Shown: positions 1 to 10,519, numbered from the stretch's first letter. The stretch is 64,000 nt of DNA from Hanleya hanleyi (GCA_036873755.1 JAVTVY010020538.1:1-64000); one strand, 5' to 3'. Numbers and translations: made by a program. Notes: generated from the sequence alone by a model not told the origin.

Positions 1-960
1 TTGCTGTGTTTTTACAACAGGCTGTAATTCCGTGTCGTAAAACGTCCCCAGCAACGTTTCCCCTTGGAGATCTTCCAGTTCATAGACTCGCCGCTGTCGG
101 GGTAGGCGCCGTTTAATCAGGAAGTGCTCATCGCTCCAGTTGGGCAAGTAACTTTTCTCGAACTTGCCCTTGACTCTACTGATCCGTATAGGGTCCCCGA
201 CCTTGAACATCTCCTTCGGTGCTCGTTGCGATTGTATGGGGTACAAGACACGCCAGACTTGGGCTTCATTGCGTTGGGTCACGGTAATGGGGGCTCTCTC
301 TATACTTCGATGATAGGCTCGATTGTAACCCCTCACCAGTTTCGGGAGAACATCGATGTACCGCCTTGTATCCTTATAGGTGAAATATTTATACATGCGG
401 CCTTTGAATGTCCTGTTGAACCTCTCCACCACGGAAGCCTTGGTCTCGTTGTACGTATGGAAGAAAAACACCTTCTGTTTCTTGAGAAAGGCTTGGAACG
501 GTCTGTTGAGGAATTCGGTGCCTTCGTCGGTTTGCAAATACAAAGGTTTGCGCCCGGTGTTGAAGATGTCTTTGAACGCCGCTATGAGATTTGCCCCCGT
601 TTTCGTCCGGATGGGTACCACCCACGCATACTTGGATAGGATATCGATGCACGTCAACATATACCGATTCTCATCGTTGTGTTTGGCAAAGGCGCTCATA
701 TCCACCAAATCCGCTTGCCACTGGGCATCTATTCCTCCCACGATGACCCGGTTCCGTAGAAAATGGCGACGGACAGATCGATGTAAGGTATAGGTGTCTT
801 GTCTTCTTAACCAATCTCGGACTTGGGCACGTTGTGCCCCCTGGGGTTTGGCCGCTCGATAGAGAGCCGACAATGCACTATAGGCTGCCGGACTGTCGGG
901 ACTGTAGTATAAGTTATCCAACACCTTCTCCCAGCGCTTCGTGGTGACAAAATGATGATG
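1..960 (-). pseudogene. Polinton-type integrase (rve family), left copy, partial
   Basis: This is a retroviral-type integrase of the kind carried by Polinton/Maverick elements; it would insert the element's ends into host DNA. Reading leftwards the frame is open from about 960 to the window edge. The first catalytic Asp lies in the motif DAQWQADLVDM, the second in LQTDEGTEFLN, and the Glu follows 33 residues later in ASVVERFNRT, so the DDE core is present. The C-terminal chromodomain seen in the right-hand copy lies beyond position 1. The ATG that starts the right copy is ACG here (near 938-940), with no obvious ATG between it and the TATA box, so this copy may not be translated. It follows a broken small gene and shares with it a TATTTATA (TATA box on the minus strand, 979-986). 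Confidence 0.85.
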
Positions 961-970
961 GACCCTGGCT

Positions 971-1432
971 CTATCGTTTATTTATAACGGGTATATCTTG
1001 GGCCTGAGTTTCTTTCTGATTTTCTTCGTGGACTTCCACAGTGGCCATGGTCAATGACCAGTCCAACTCGTCTGATGACCGCTTGATAAGCACTTCATCC
1101 ACATCCACCATGGCATCTTCCAATGCAGACCATAGATCAGGGTGAAGGGTAAAATGCACTGTACCTCCATCTAGCCGAGCCAATTGAGCAAAGAAAGGGC
1201 CGCGTCGGATGTACACATCGTGACAAGTGGATGAGGTCGCCGTCCAGTTCACCAGACAACACCCGTTTGAATTTGGTCCAGCCCTCCCGGGACAGACGAA
1301 TGTGAGCCGGGCACGGTTGTGTAGGGTCCGTGTCTCCCACCACCTCCTCCATGATATCGACCTTATCCGCATACACGTGCAGGAAAACCTCGGGGTCAAG
1401 CTGAAATACGCCAGTACTATATGCTCCGTCAT
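971..1432 (-). pseudogene. frameshifted copy of small early-type protein C (PC4-like paralogue)
   Basis: This is the counterpart of the protein at 12005-12451. It starts at the ATG at 1432, downstream of a minus-strand TATA box (TATTTATA on the plus strand, 1472-1479). Compared base by base with the right-hand copy it has lost one C in a C-run near 1395, lost two bases near 1218 and gained four near 1010. The middle third is therefore read out of frame and the C-terminus is altered. The conserved stretch VYIRRGPFFAQLARLDGG returns in frame after the second break. It lies between the paralogue at 1651-2169 and the integrase, as in the complete element. It is probably non-functional unless the breaks are sequencing errors. 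Confidence 0.75.
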
Positions 1433-1650
1433 GGTCAGTACGTGAATGGTACCAGATTTCACTGTCTCCCGTATTTATAGGGAGAACCCCGTGAGATCAA
1501 GGGATCAGGTGGTCATGTCATTGGGCTGACTGAGTCTAGCCGGGTAATCAATGGCATCGTCGTCGGGTTCATGTAGTTGTTCATGGGGTTCAGCCATTGG
1601 CCCCGCGGCTTCATCACGGATTTTTTCTTCTTCTTCATCGTTCTGGCCCG

Positions 1651-2169
1651 TCATGTGTGTGTGTGGGTGGCTTCATGAGGTGACACTGTCATTCCAGCCT
1701 CTGCGCATTCTATACATATAGTATTTTCTCCAGCCGCTTTTTTTTCATTAGGTTCATCTAGTGCGTGTTCGATAGCATGAGCCCATGCCAATTGGTGGGG
1801 TGATCGATCGTCGGGTATAAATAACTGGTCCACCAGAGGGCCTATTTTCTCCAAGGCTGACCACAGAGAGGGAGTTAGGAGGAAACTTCGAGCCGGCTCT
1901 TGGTAGCGTCCCACCCGGGGGTAGAGCGCAGTATGGTATACGTAGTTGGCCTTGTCCAGGTGGATCAGGTGTCCGTCTAACTCTCCGCTCAACACCCGTT
2001 TAAACTTAGTCCACCCATCACGCTGTAGTGTCACCGTATTCGATAAAGTCTCAGGGGACGCCCTCCAACCCCCGCCACTATCTTCCACCAGAGTCACATA
2101 ATCTTCATAAACGTATAATCCCACCTGGTAAGGTGTAAGGGGGAGGATGGCTCGTAGGACGGATGACAT
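1651..2169 (-). CDS. small early-type protein B, possible tandem PC4-like domains, left copy
   Basis: This is the counterpart of the protein at 11437-11931, with an open frame throughout. I chose the ATG at 2169 (MSSVLRAILPLTP) over the one at 2205. The TATA box (TATTTATA, 2221-2228) would put transcription start close to 2205, and the second ATG matches the right-hand copy. Two halves each end in the same pattern: VTLQRDGWTKFKRVL and then FLLTPSLWSALEKIGPLVDQL. This pattern (strand, Trp two or three residues into a helix, trailing Ile/Val-Asp) resembles the PC4 ssDNA-binding fold, which is an inference. The last ~35 residues, including a His/Thr tail from a GT-rich tract, do not match the right copy and may reflect an old frameshift. 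Confidence 0.6.
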   Translation of the reverse strand: MSSVLRAILPLTPYQVGLYVYEDYVTLVEDSGGGWRASPETLSNTVTLQRDGWTKFKRVLSGELDGHLIHLDKANYVYHTALYPRVGRYQEPARSFLLTPSLWSALEKIGPLVDQLFIPDDRSPHQLAWAHAIEHALDEPNEKKAAGENTICIECAEAGMTVSPHEATHTHT

Positions 2170-2231
2170 GCTTGGTCCAAATGTCGAACGGTGAATGACA
2201 CACACTCTGTCTGACCTTGGTATTTATAGTG

Positions 2232-2558
2232 TCAATACCACAGCGCCAGGGTGAATAGGGCACAGACTAGTATGAGGCCAACCAGCCGGTGCTGGTTGCG
2301 GCGTGAGCGCTCCTGGTCCATAGCGCGAGCATCAAGGATGGCTGTCATAGTCCAGTAGTGGTGAGTGATGGCACGCCTCTCCATCGAGTGCACTCTGTGG
2401 AGGACCGCTTCTGTGAACTCGTTCAGGATCTGGCGTCGTCCCTCGTTGTCGCCGCCATCTGCAAACATGGACCGGACCACTGCTCGGTAACCCGTGAATG
2501 AATTCACCACGGTGGCATACTGTAAAATGCGAGTCGCATGGGGCTTGATCTCCGCCAT
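2232..2558 (-). CDS. small membrane-anchored protein A, left copy
   Basis: This is a 108-residue protein nearly identical to the one at 11043-11369. The ATG at 2558 (MAEIKPHATRIL) is preferred to the upstream one at 2597. The TATA box (TTTTATA on the plus strand, 2599-2605) overlaps the upstream ATG, so the transcript should start inside that longer frame. The body is helical and Arg/His-rich. The last ~17 residues (LVGLILVCALFTLALWY) form one hydrophobic segment that runs to the stop, as in a tail-anchored membrane protein. The function is not recognised. It is the gene nearest the element's outer end, as in a Polinton early region. Confidence 0.7.
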   Translation of the reverse strand: MAEIKPHATRILQYATVVNSFTGYRAVVRSMFADGGDNEGRRQILNEFTEAVLHRVHSMERRAITHHYWTMTAILDARAMDQERSRRNQHRLVGLILVCALFTLALWY

Positions 2559-2598
2559 GGCTCTGTAGAAATGTAGGTGTGGGATCCAGAGGGACATG

Positions 2599-2605
2599 TT
2601 TTATA
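2599..2605 (-). promoter_or_regulatory. TATA box of left protein A
   Basis: TATAAAA on the minus strand lies 41 bases before the ATG at 2558. The same box sits at 10990-10996 before the right-hand copy. Confidence 0.6.
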
Positions 2606-2769
2606 GACCAGATGTAGCTCTACGGGTATAGTCCGTGATACGTACTATTCTGATGGGTTAGTCCAAAAAAAAAGGGAGCAACAACAACAACACAGATTAC
2701 AGATCAATCCTTTTATTATGCGTGAACAACATAGAAATGCATGTACTGACCTGTCTGTGGGAGGTTTCC

Positions 2770-2850
2770 CACAATGGCGTTCACCTTCGCGTCTTTTCGT
2801 GTACGTCCGTGTCTTTTCGTTAAAGTCCGTGTATCTTCGGTAAAGTCCGT
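2770..2850. repeat. short tandem repeat upstream of left early genes
   Basis: Units of about 19-20 bases containing GTCCGTGTCTTTTCG repeat here. They match, in opposite orientation, the array at 10676-10790 of the complete element. Similarity between the two elements stops near 2850. Confidence 0.6.
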
Positions 2851-2929
2851 AGGCATTGGGCAAGGAAGCTTTTTCCCGAGACCGAATCACCGCCAGACAT
2901 GACTGCATCACCGCGGATGAATACATTAG

Positions 2930-3419
2930 TACAAATGTGGGAGGTGGGTACAAATGTGGGAGGTGGGTACAAATGTGGGAGGTGGGTACAACCCACCTCC
3001 CACAAATACAAATGTGGGAGGTGGGTACAAATGTGGGAGGTGGGTACAACCCACCTCCCACAAATGTGGGAGGTGGGTACAAATGTGGGAGGTGGGTACA
3101 ACCCACCTCCCACACATCACGCATGCGCACACCGCCCCATTTTACACACTTATGACGTCACACAAGGTTCTGCGCATGCGCAGTGAGGCGCTATTACGCG
3201 AATTTACGCTATATATATACAAATGTGGGAGGTGGGTACAAATGTGGGAGGTGGGTACAAATGTGGGAGGTGGGTACAAATGTGGGAGGTGGGTACAACC
3301 CACCTCCCACACATCACGCATGCGCACACCGCCCCATTTTACACACTTATGACGTCACACAAGGTTCTGCGCATGCGCAGTGAGGCGCTATTCTATCAAT
3401 TTACGCTATGTATACTACT
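2930..3419. repeat. terminal repeat zone of the left Polinton, ending at 3419
   Basis: Units ACAAATGTGGGAGGTGGGT repeat directly, and inverted versions (ACAACCCACCTCCCAC) alternate with them to form hairpins. An ~85-base block with a CRE (TGACGTCA) and an NRF1-like palindrome (CTGCGCATGCGCAG) occurs twice, at 3112-3192 and 3308-3392. The zone ends in ..ATACTACT at 3419. Read inward this gives AGTAGTAT, like the AGTAGTAG end of the complete element, so 3419 is the probable boundary. The partner end is outside the window, so no target-site duplication can be checked. Confidence 0.55.
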
Positions 3420-3807
3420 GATGTGGTCGCAAACAGTTTTTAATTCCAAATGGTTACCAGTGTTACTTTCTCAGGGGGGAAATGCTTCCATTCGCATTGC
3501 CGTTCCCAGGAATTTGCATAGATTAATGATAGTTCGTCTGAAATGGCATATTATTCGAATTTCAAAACGGGTAGATTGTCGAAAAAAGCTCAAGGAAATC
3601 GGTAATCCTTCGGAGCTTCACGAACCGTCGAAAGAAATATTTCAGAGTCAATAGAATTCGCCAGAACTGCACTGTTCTGTCAAAGTTTCGACTTTTTAAC
3701 CAATGCACCACAACCATTGTGGCCGAGACTGTATGATACAATGCGGAGTTTTATGTATTCTATGTGATGCTTCATCAGAGAATCCATGTCATTATTACGT
3801 TTATAAA
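3420..3807. other. host spacer, no gene seen
   Basis: AT-rich sequence with short open frames and no motif or repeat I can name. Confidence 0.5.
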
Positions 3808-4062
3808 GTTAGACCGCGGTTCGCAGTTCGCTATTCGCGGGGACCAGTCATTCAGTGACTCATAGCAGCGCCCCAAGCAGCGCCCCCTGGCGTCAGATTT
3901 GGGATATGAATATGCAAAGATATAGAGCGTAACATTCTCTCTTGCTATGCAGAGTTTGGAATTAGAAGTACTCATAATAAAAAAAAAATACAGATTTCCA
4001 TATCTGAAGAATAATTGCTGGTCCCCTCGAATAACGAACTGCGAACTGCGAACCGCGGTCTA
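3808..4062. mobile_element. small TIR element (MITE), possible TA target site
   Basis: The ends are inverted copies of GACCGCGGTTCGCAGTTCGC extending for about 38-46 bases. The right arm has one extra AGTTCGC-type unit. Both ends are flanked by TA, which would fit a Tc1/mariner-type duplication. There is no coding capacity inside. Confidence 0.6.
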
Positions 4063-4339
4063 CTTTGTGAACGTGTCATAATTTTACATTTTGTCCCCTA
4101 TTTGCCATTCCCAGGAAGCAGTTGCTCACATTTATTACAGATATGCTCTGCCCTGGAGTTTATTACTCCTTATTACTCCATGACTGCCAAACCTACTTAA
4201 ACAAAATATTACCACGTGCTTCAACTGGATTGGACATAGCACTGTTGAGTACATCATTACAAAAGTAACATTATTTCCTTCAATCTACACAAGGAGAGTG
4301 AATCCATTAACATTTCTCTCCGACCATTGTTCCCCCTGA

Positions 4340-6300
4340 ATTGATAATCTCTACGGATACGCTTACAAAGTCTAAGATTAAACAACCTTTGATATGTGAA
4401 TCCAGTCATCACCAAGTCAAATCACAGAATAAGGCATATAAGTTTATATGGGATGAAACTTCCTATCCTCTGTTTCAAAGTAATCCATTGAATGATGATA
4501 ACCAGCAATTGTGTAGTAACTTCATTATGCAGCCTTAGGCCAACGATGCTGAGGGTGTCAGCACGGCTGTAGACAACTTCACACACATACTTAAGAGTGC
4601 TGCCTTATCTTGTCTGCGTATGAAATCATTGAAAGGAAACAAAATTAGAAAAAACAGATGGTTTGACTCCAGCTGCAAAGATATGTACACAGCTATGCAA
4701 ACTGCTCTTAATAATTATCGAAAAAGCCCACTAACCGAGAACTAGCTCATTCTTTCTATTATTGGAAAAAACGTTATAAAAAACTAACTCATTGGAAAGA
4801 ACGGCAGTTCAGAAGTAAACTTCTAAATGAAATAGAAAGTTTGTCACATAACAATCCTCGTGAATACTGGACGCTGATTAGACAACTAACACAAGACACA
4901 TCAGATTACTCCCAAGGTGACGTTGATCTTGAAACCTGGCATGCCCATTTCACTAATCTGAATTCCGACACAATACCTAACGAGATCATCAACATGTAGT
5001 AGAATGTCTCAATGCTGGAGAATGCTCTCCAAACGAATCCCTAGACGCAGCTATTTCAGTTTTGGAAATAACAAAAGCAATTAAACAGCTTAAACATAAG
5101 AAATCTAGTGGACCGGATATGGTTCTGAACGAAATGCTAAAAGCTATAGCTCTCACATTTTAATAGATCATATATCAAAACTATTTACCCTAATATTCGA
5201 GTCGGGTTGCTTTCCTCATAGTTGGCAGGCAGCATATCTTTTATCTATTTATAAAAAGGGTGGTGTGTCAGATCCCAATAATTACCGAGGAATCGCCCTC
5301 AGTATTTGTCTCAGTAAATTATCTTTACAGTAATAAACAATAGAATCAAAAACTATCTAGAGTCTCATAATCTAATTGACAAGGCCCAATGTGGCTTCAG
5401 AGAGGATTTCTGAACTACTGACAATTTATTTATCCATAGGACACTGATTTCAAAATATAGATCGGCTAATAAAAAATTGTTTGTATGTTTCATTGATTTC
5501 AACAAGGCGTTCGATACAGTATGGAGGCCGGGTTTGCTGCACAAGCTGCACTCATAACATTACTAGTATAAGGTATTTAACACTATCCAGAGTTTATCAA
5601 AACAAACAAAGGCAGATGTTGTTGACTCGCATATCGGAGTAAAACAGGGGTGTGTGTGTAGTCCGATGCTATTCAATATATATGTTAATGATCTTCAGTA
5701 CTACTTATCTGATGACGACGCCAATGCCCCTGCTTTACATGATGCTAGAGTTACGCATTTATTATTCGCAGATGACTGAATTTTACTGTCCGAAACACCA
5801 GAAGGACTTCAAAGTAACCTGCATAAATTACTGAATTTCACCCAAGATTGGAAGCTCGGGTTGAATCACACTACTAAAACGAAAATTATGGTGTTAGGTT
5901 CGAATTTCAAAAGCGCTCAAACGAAATTTAAGTTTTACTATAACAACAACAGCCTTGAAATTGTGGAGCAATATACATATCTTGGCCTTACGTTCAGTTA
6001 TATGGGTAAGCATAGTCTATTCAAGACAGATGGTGATCCAATTGAAGTCCTACTTAGGCTATAACAGTCGGTAGTTAAACCAATTATGCTCTATGCAGCT
6101 GAAGTTTGGAGCATGGACCAACTATACCCTAAGCACGCCAACATAACTCAAAATGTAATTTAGCTACAATCAAGCTATGTAAATCGATGCTAGAGGTCCC
6201 TAGAAAAAGTAAAAAATATAGGACCACTCGATGGGTTACGGGTTTACTCATCTTCAATTGATGCAATCATTGCTACATTCAAGTTCTGGGTTATAAATAG
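4340..6300 (+). pseudogene. decayed non-LTR retrotransposon (LINE) reverse transcriptase
   Basis: Reverse-transcriptase motifs occur in order across broken frames: NNYRGIALSICLSKL near 5275-5320, VCFIDFNKAFDTVWRPGLL near 5485-5540, GVKQGCVCSPMLFNIYVNDL near 5640-5695, and a FADD box near 5766-5778 followed at once by TGA. A thumb-like region (EQYTYLGLTFSYMG) follows near 5965-6005. Upstream sequence from ~4340 looks like the linker between endonuclease and reverse transcriptase. Many stops and frameshifts show an old, dead copy. The clade is not assignable by eye. Confidence 0.8.
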
Positions 6301-7757
6301 TCTATTTTGCAAGAGAATTATCTTCATAATGTATACGTATACAAGATCTATTGGTTCATGAAGAAAATATAAACAAAATAGTTTCCCAAAGAAATATTCC
6401 TGATCAATATTTTATACACAATAGTTGCTGGTGCCTTTGGTAAAAGTGAAACCGAGTCGACTACTTTCTGGTGCCAAAATGGAATATTACGTGCGAGATA
6501 ATTTTTCAGTTGGCGTAAAGTATATTTACTTGTTTATGCTCTGAATGTTTTGTAGGCCCTGGGTCTTATATAGTATTTTTTAATAACAGCATCTTGAAGC
6601 AGTGGATTTGTGCAAAATCGTCTATATATGTTGAGGTGAAAGCCTGCAGCATAAGTTTCGCTCTGTTAACATATGAAGCCAGTCGAGAACGAAGATAAAC
6701 TTCACTCCGAATTATTGACCCTGCTAATAGTCTAAGCACGGTTTTGGTTCTGGACTGACTTCATGTGTTTACAAAGAAAAATAGTGTACGGTGCTGTTTT
6801 CACCTCAAAATAGGCGATTTTGCACAAATCAACTACTCATGAATTCCAATGTGACGGAATCACGATTTGGAAGGTACCGGTACTTTAAAAGTTTGAGGCG
6901 CTCGTTATTGAAATTTTATTCACTATAAGCAGACTTTCTACGTCCTATCGCCTAGTTACCGCTGTCAAGTTTCAAATAAATTATAATAACCTCCGAAATA
7001 TTGCAAATGATTCGTTGTATAATCGTGTGACTAATATTGCCTGTCTGGTTATTTTTGCTGCTCTGTTTCAATCTGATTATTCTTATATGACATCTCTTAC
7101 TAGCATACAGTACCCAAGGATGATAAGATTTCTTTCCGCGTGAGAAAAACGCGATTGGGTCATGACAGAGATTAAATCTAGTCCGTGACGGAATCACAAA
7201 AAAATCGTGACGGAATCACGGGTGCGCTTTTTAAATCTTCTTGGCAAAAGAGCTTTATTAATTACACATTTTCACCCCAAAGTATTCCTAGGAGAAATTT
7301 ATCACTAAATTCGAACTCTTTATTTTGGTCAATGTATACAGTGCTTTGTCACATGCATATCTTTTCTTTATATGTTTTAGAATAGTATACTTTTCAGTAA
7401 AATGCAACTTCCTTCGATCTTGACAATTTCGTGTTATTGGCGTGTTTCCGGAGATAATCGGAAACGACAGAAAAAACAGCATGCTAATATGTGGTCTACA
7501 AAAAATGTGGAGTGAATTTTGTGCAAAAATGACGTTTCTTTTTGTGACGGGCGAATCTACGTGAAACTCCTGTACTTCAAGATGCTGTTCAAGATGCTTG
7601 AAAAACAAAAAGACACATGCAGGGCCAATAAAATAATCAGAGCATAAAACAACACTTGACAACGTCGGTCAACAGATTCACGGTTGTATTTGATGTATAC
7701 GTCCACGGGTATACCTTGAAATTGTCGTTACCGTTCATATATAATATATGTTAATAT
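6301..7757. other. AT-rich host spacer with weak inverted repeats
   Basis: No gene is seen. Inverted segments (TTGTGCAAAATCG near 6608 and CGATTTTGCACAA near 6820) suggest a fold-back element, and GTGACGGAATCAC recurs near 6850, 7184 and 7206. Confidence 0.4.
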
Positions 7758-7763
7758 CATACC
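7758..7763. repeat. target-site duplication CATACC, left
   Basis: It is identical to 21034-21039 and directly abuts the inverted repeat. Six-base duplications are the hallmark of Polinton integration. Confidence 0.9.
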
Positions 7764-7871
7764 AGTAGTAGGGAAAGGCTAAATTGAGTCAACTTGACCT
7801 ACTTAATGACGTCACATTGTGGAGGATTGAGGAGGAACTTGATCACGTGATCAAGGCATGTCTAGATGGTG

Positions 7872-8168
7872 GCTGATGTGGGATGGGACAAAATGGCGGC
7901 TGATGTGGGATGGGACAAAATGGCGGCTGATGTGGGATGGGACAAAATGGCGGCTGATGTGGGATGGGACAAAATGGCGGCTGATGTGGGATGGGACAAA
8001 ATGGCGGCTGATGTGGGATGGGACAAAATGGCGGCTGATGTGGGATGGGACAAAATGGCGGCTGATGTGGGAATGGACAAAATGGCGGCTGATGTGGGAT
8101 GGGACAAAATGGCGGCTGATGTGGGATGGGACAAAATGGTGGTTGATGTGGGAGTGGGACAAAATGGC
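7872..8168. repeat. 27-bp tandem array with ACAAAATGGCGGC motif
   Basis: About ten to eleven near-perfect copies of a 27-base unit are present. Each contains AAAATGGCGGC, a match to the YY1 (Pho) recognition sequence, always in the same orientation relative to the element's end. Confidence 0.85.
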
Positions 8169-8489
8169 GGACTGTGGGGTGGGGTGGTCAAAATGGCGGC
8201 GCAAGGGAGCAAACGAGGCGGTGGGGAGGTCACGGGGAGAAAAAACCCTCACATTACCCTCAAAAAAACCTCTAAGCCATATAATAATAATAAACATAAT
8301 CTATAGGTGTTGTACCATGTTAATAGGACCAGTCTAGCATCTGTACCACCCTAGGGTCGAGCGTTTATTGTCCCGTGTATCTCCGCAAGAAAACAACAAA
8401 CAAAATGGCGGCTCCAGGATGGTGTGGGGACGCCCTTTCCGCATCACGGCGTCGATCATAGCGCCATCTGCACACACTGACGCAAGGGA

Positions 8490-9070
8490 GACAACTCGTG
8501 TGGCCCAAGGATATGGAAATAGCCGTGTTGGAGCTAGGGGAGTTACTACTGGTCCAGTGGGGTCGAGTGAGGTATCAAAGTGAAGCTTAGGTGAAGGGGC
8601 ATCTGACTGGACTAGTGGGTTGACATAGCGTCATTCTGCGCATGCGCGGTGGCCCAAGGGTATGAAAATAGCCGTGTTGGGAGCTAGCGAAGCCAATAAT
8701 GGTCCGATGGGGTCATATGAGGTATCAAAGTTAAGCATTCGTGAAGGGGCATCTTACTGGACTAGTGGGTTGACATAGCGTCATTCTGCGCATGCGCGGT
8801 GGCCCAAGGGTATGAAAATAGCCGTGTTGGGAGCTAGCGAAGCCAATAATGGTCCAATGGGGTCGTATGAGGTATCCAAGTGAAGCTTAGGTGAAGGGGC
8901 ATTTGACTGGACTAGCGGCTTGGGCGTTGTCACCATTCTGCGCATGCGCGGTGGCCCAAGGGTATGGAAATAGCCGTGTTGGCATGTAGGGGAGTTACTA
9001 ATGGGCCGATGGAGTTGTATGAGGTATCCAAGTAAAGCTTATGTGAAGGGGCATCTGACTGGACTAGCGG
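8490..9070. repeat. ~150-bp subterminal tandem repeat
   Basis: About four units are seen, each with GGCCCAAGGGTATG, GAGGTATC, GTGAAGGGGCATCTGACTGG and usually TGCGCATGCGCG. The NRF1-like sites fall at 8637, 8787 and 8939, some 150 bases apart. Inverse copies lie at 19640-20350. Confidence 0.8.
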
Positions 9071-9359
9071 GTTGAAAACTAGTGTCGAAAACTGGACCCT
9101 GTATGGGTCACGAATGGTCCAATGGGGTCGAGTGAGGTATCAAAGTGAAGCATTCGTGAAGGGGCATCAGATGGGCTGGGTGGGTGCATGTAAAATTTTT
9201 CCTGAAAAAAAACGCAACACGGACTTTATCAAAAAATCTGGGAAAATCCCTATCACCTCTAGCCAAAAGGACTAATATTGGTGCCCGGGCTTAATGGGAC
9301 CTGCCTATCAAGTCAATGGGGTGATGTGAATAACAACAAGTTCAGCAATGTTCATGCAG

Positions 9360-9412
9360 TTTATTATCCCCAATGTTACATCATACCCAGGCTGGGGGAG
9401 CCGCCCTGGGTA
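9360..9412 (-). terminator. 3'-end hairpin and poly(A) signal of zinc-finger gene
   Basis: On the minus strand, GGCTCCCCCAGC sits in a hairpin (CATACCCAGG..CCTGGGTATG), then GGGGATAATAAA gives a poly(A) signal at 9365-9360. The same arrangement and the same 12-mer follow the ATPase gene at 14213-14274. Confidence 0.55.
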
Positions 9413-9544
9413 TGCTTAGTATGTTCACAGCAAAACAAAATTGAAATATCAAACACCATATTTTAACGCACCGTCACATTTAATGTTTACTGAGCTCAAG
9501 TCAATGATCAGCATGTAGACATGTACGGCATGTTATGGTATTCA

Positions 9545-10477
9545 TCAGTGCACGAGTGACGCATTCAACCGATGGCGGTGGTGAATCACCTTGGTAAGGA
9601 AAAATGTAACATTGGTCACCCTCTTCACTGTCCACTTGGACCCTCTCCACTGTCCACCCAAGACATCCAATTGTTCCACTTGGTCCAGCATCATCTCTAG
9701 TGACCTCCGGTCAATGATGGTAAACGGTTGGTCGTACACTGGGTGGATGGCATTGGAATAGAAATAGCGCAATTCACCCGTCATCTTATGGCATAAGATG
9801 TACCCAAATGCTACATTTAACGTGAAGGCCGTAGGTTGGTCATTGAAGATGGTTTCCACGTAGCTGCGTAGACGGGTGAACTTGGTCAGTGGGAAATTGT
9901 AGATATCTTGAATAGGGCGATGACGGTGGAAACAGTGCCGTGTCATGGTCCAATGGCGCCGAGAGATGTCACTCTCTGGATGATATTCGGGTAAGAGATC
10001 GCTAGGAACATTTATGGGCTCGTCCAGAAAATGTTCGATGTATGACGTATGACTCGAAACCGTAACGGTGGGGTCCGGCTGGAAATCCAGGCTCTTCCCA
10101 ACTGTGGGTATAGGCGGGCTCTCCGTCATCGCATCACCAGTGGCGTTCGTCTTCCCGGGCTTATCTTCACTGGGTCTGACCTTCCGCGGCTCCTCTTCAG
10201 TAGGAAGTTGTCGCCAAAACCGTGGAGACGGGGCATGAATCAAACGCTGATGCCGTCTCAACTGACTGCGTCGTTTGAAGAGTTGACCACAATCCTTACA
10301 TTGTTCCGTCGCGCCCTCGTGGAATGAACGTTCGTGGCGCAGTAACTGATCCTCCCGATTAAATGACCGTGCACAGGTTATACAAGTATACCGTGCATCG
10401 TTGTGGGTGGAGGCCTCGTGGCGTCGTAAATTATCTAGACGAGTAAACTGCTTCTGGCAAGTTGTGCAAGTGAACAT
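9545..10477 (-). CDS. C2H2 zinc-finger protein with Polinton polymerase N-terminal domain only
   Basis: This is a 310-residue protein. Three C2H2 fingers occupy residues ~2-25, 30-53 and 58-81 (CTTCQKQF.., CITCARSF.., CKDCGQLF.., each closing in HxxxxH or HxxxH). An acidic/Pro linker follows to ~160. The rest (~165-305) has features I associate with the region just before the type-B DNA polymerase in many Polinton polymerase proteins: a LNVAFGYILC segment, TGELRYFYSNA, and a closing WTVKRVTNVTFFLTK. This family assignment rests on recall. The protein stops within about a dozen residues of that closing motif. No exonuclease, palm (DTDS-like) or thumb motif is found here or elsewhere in the element. 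The start at 10477 fits a minus-strand TATA box at 10520-10530. It is read away from the early genes. Confidence 0.75.
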   Translation of the reverse strand: MFTCTTCQKQFTRLDNLRRHEASTHNDARYTCITCARSFNREDQLLRHERSFHEGATEQCKDCGQLFKRRSQLRRHQRLIHAPSPRFWRQLPTEEEPRKVRPSEDKPGKTNATGDAMTESPPIPTVGKSLDFQPDPTVTVSSHTSYIEHFLDEPINVPSDLLPEYHPESDISRRHWTMTRHCFHRHRPIQDIYNFPLTKFTRLRSYVETIFNDQPTAFTLNVAFGYILCHKMTGELRYFYSNAIHPVYDQPFTIIDRRSLEMMLDQVEQLDVLGGQWRGSKWTVKRVTNVTFFLTKVIHHRHRLNASLVH

Positions 10478-10519
10478 TTTGATGGTTGACAGAGAGTCTG
10501 ATGAAACGGCAAGGCCGCT

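Larger units (their letters stand above)
7764..9185. repeat. left terminal inverted repeat
   Basis: It pairs with ~19640-21033. From the tip inward it holds a CRE (TGACGTCA, 7807-7814), a palindromic E-box (GATCACGTGATC, 7841-7852), 27-bp tandem units, a unique segment (8170-8480) and ~150-bp tandem units. Long open frames across it are by-products of the 27-bp period. Confidence 0.85.

Noticed and set aside
389..652. Frame antisense-shifted to the left integrase
   Set aside because: It is an alternative frame inside the integrase, which has the conserved catalytic motifs in its own frame.
2930..3110. Possible CRISPR array (regular short repeats)
   Set aside because: The units are nearly contiguous, with no unique spacers, and the setting is eukaryotic.
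2645..3383. Many Trp/Gly/Pro-rich frames with a repeated WEVG/PTSH pattern
   Set aside because: They come from the GTGGGAGGTGGGTACAAAT repeats and their inverted copies, not from genes.
7858..8337. Long overlapping open frames (up to ~159 codons) on both strands, with counterparts at 20497-20946
   Set aside because: They run through the 27-bp tandem array. A period divisible by three without stops keeps several frames open, so they are repeat artefacts.
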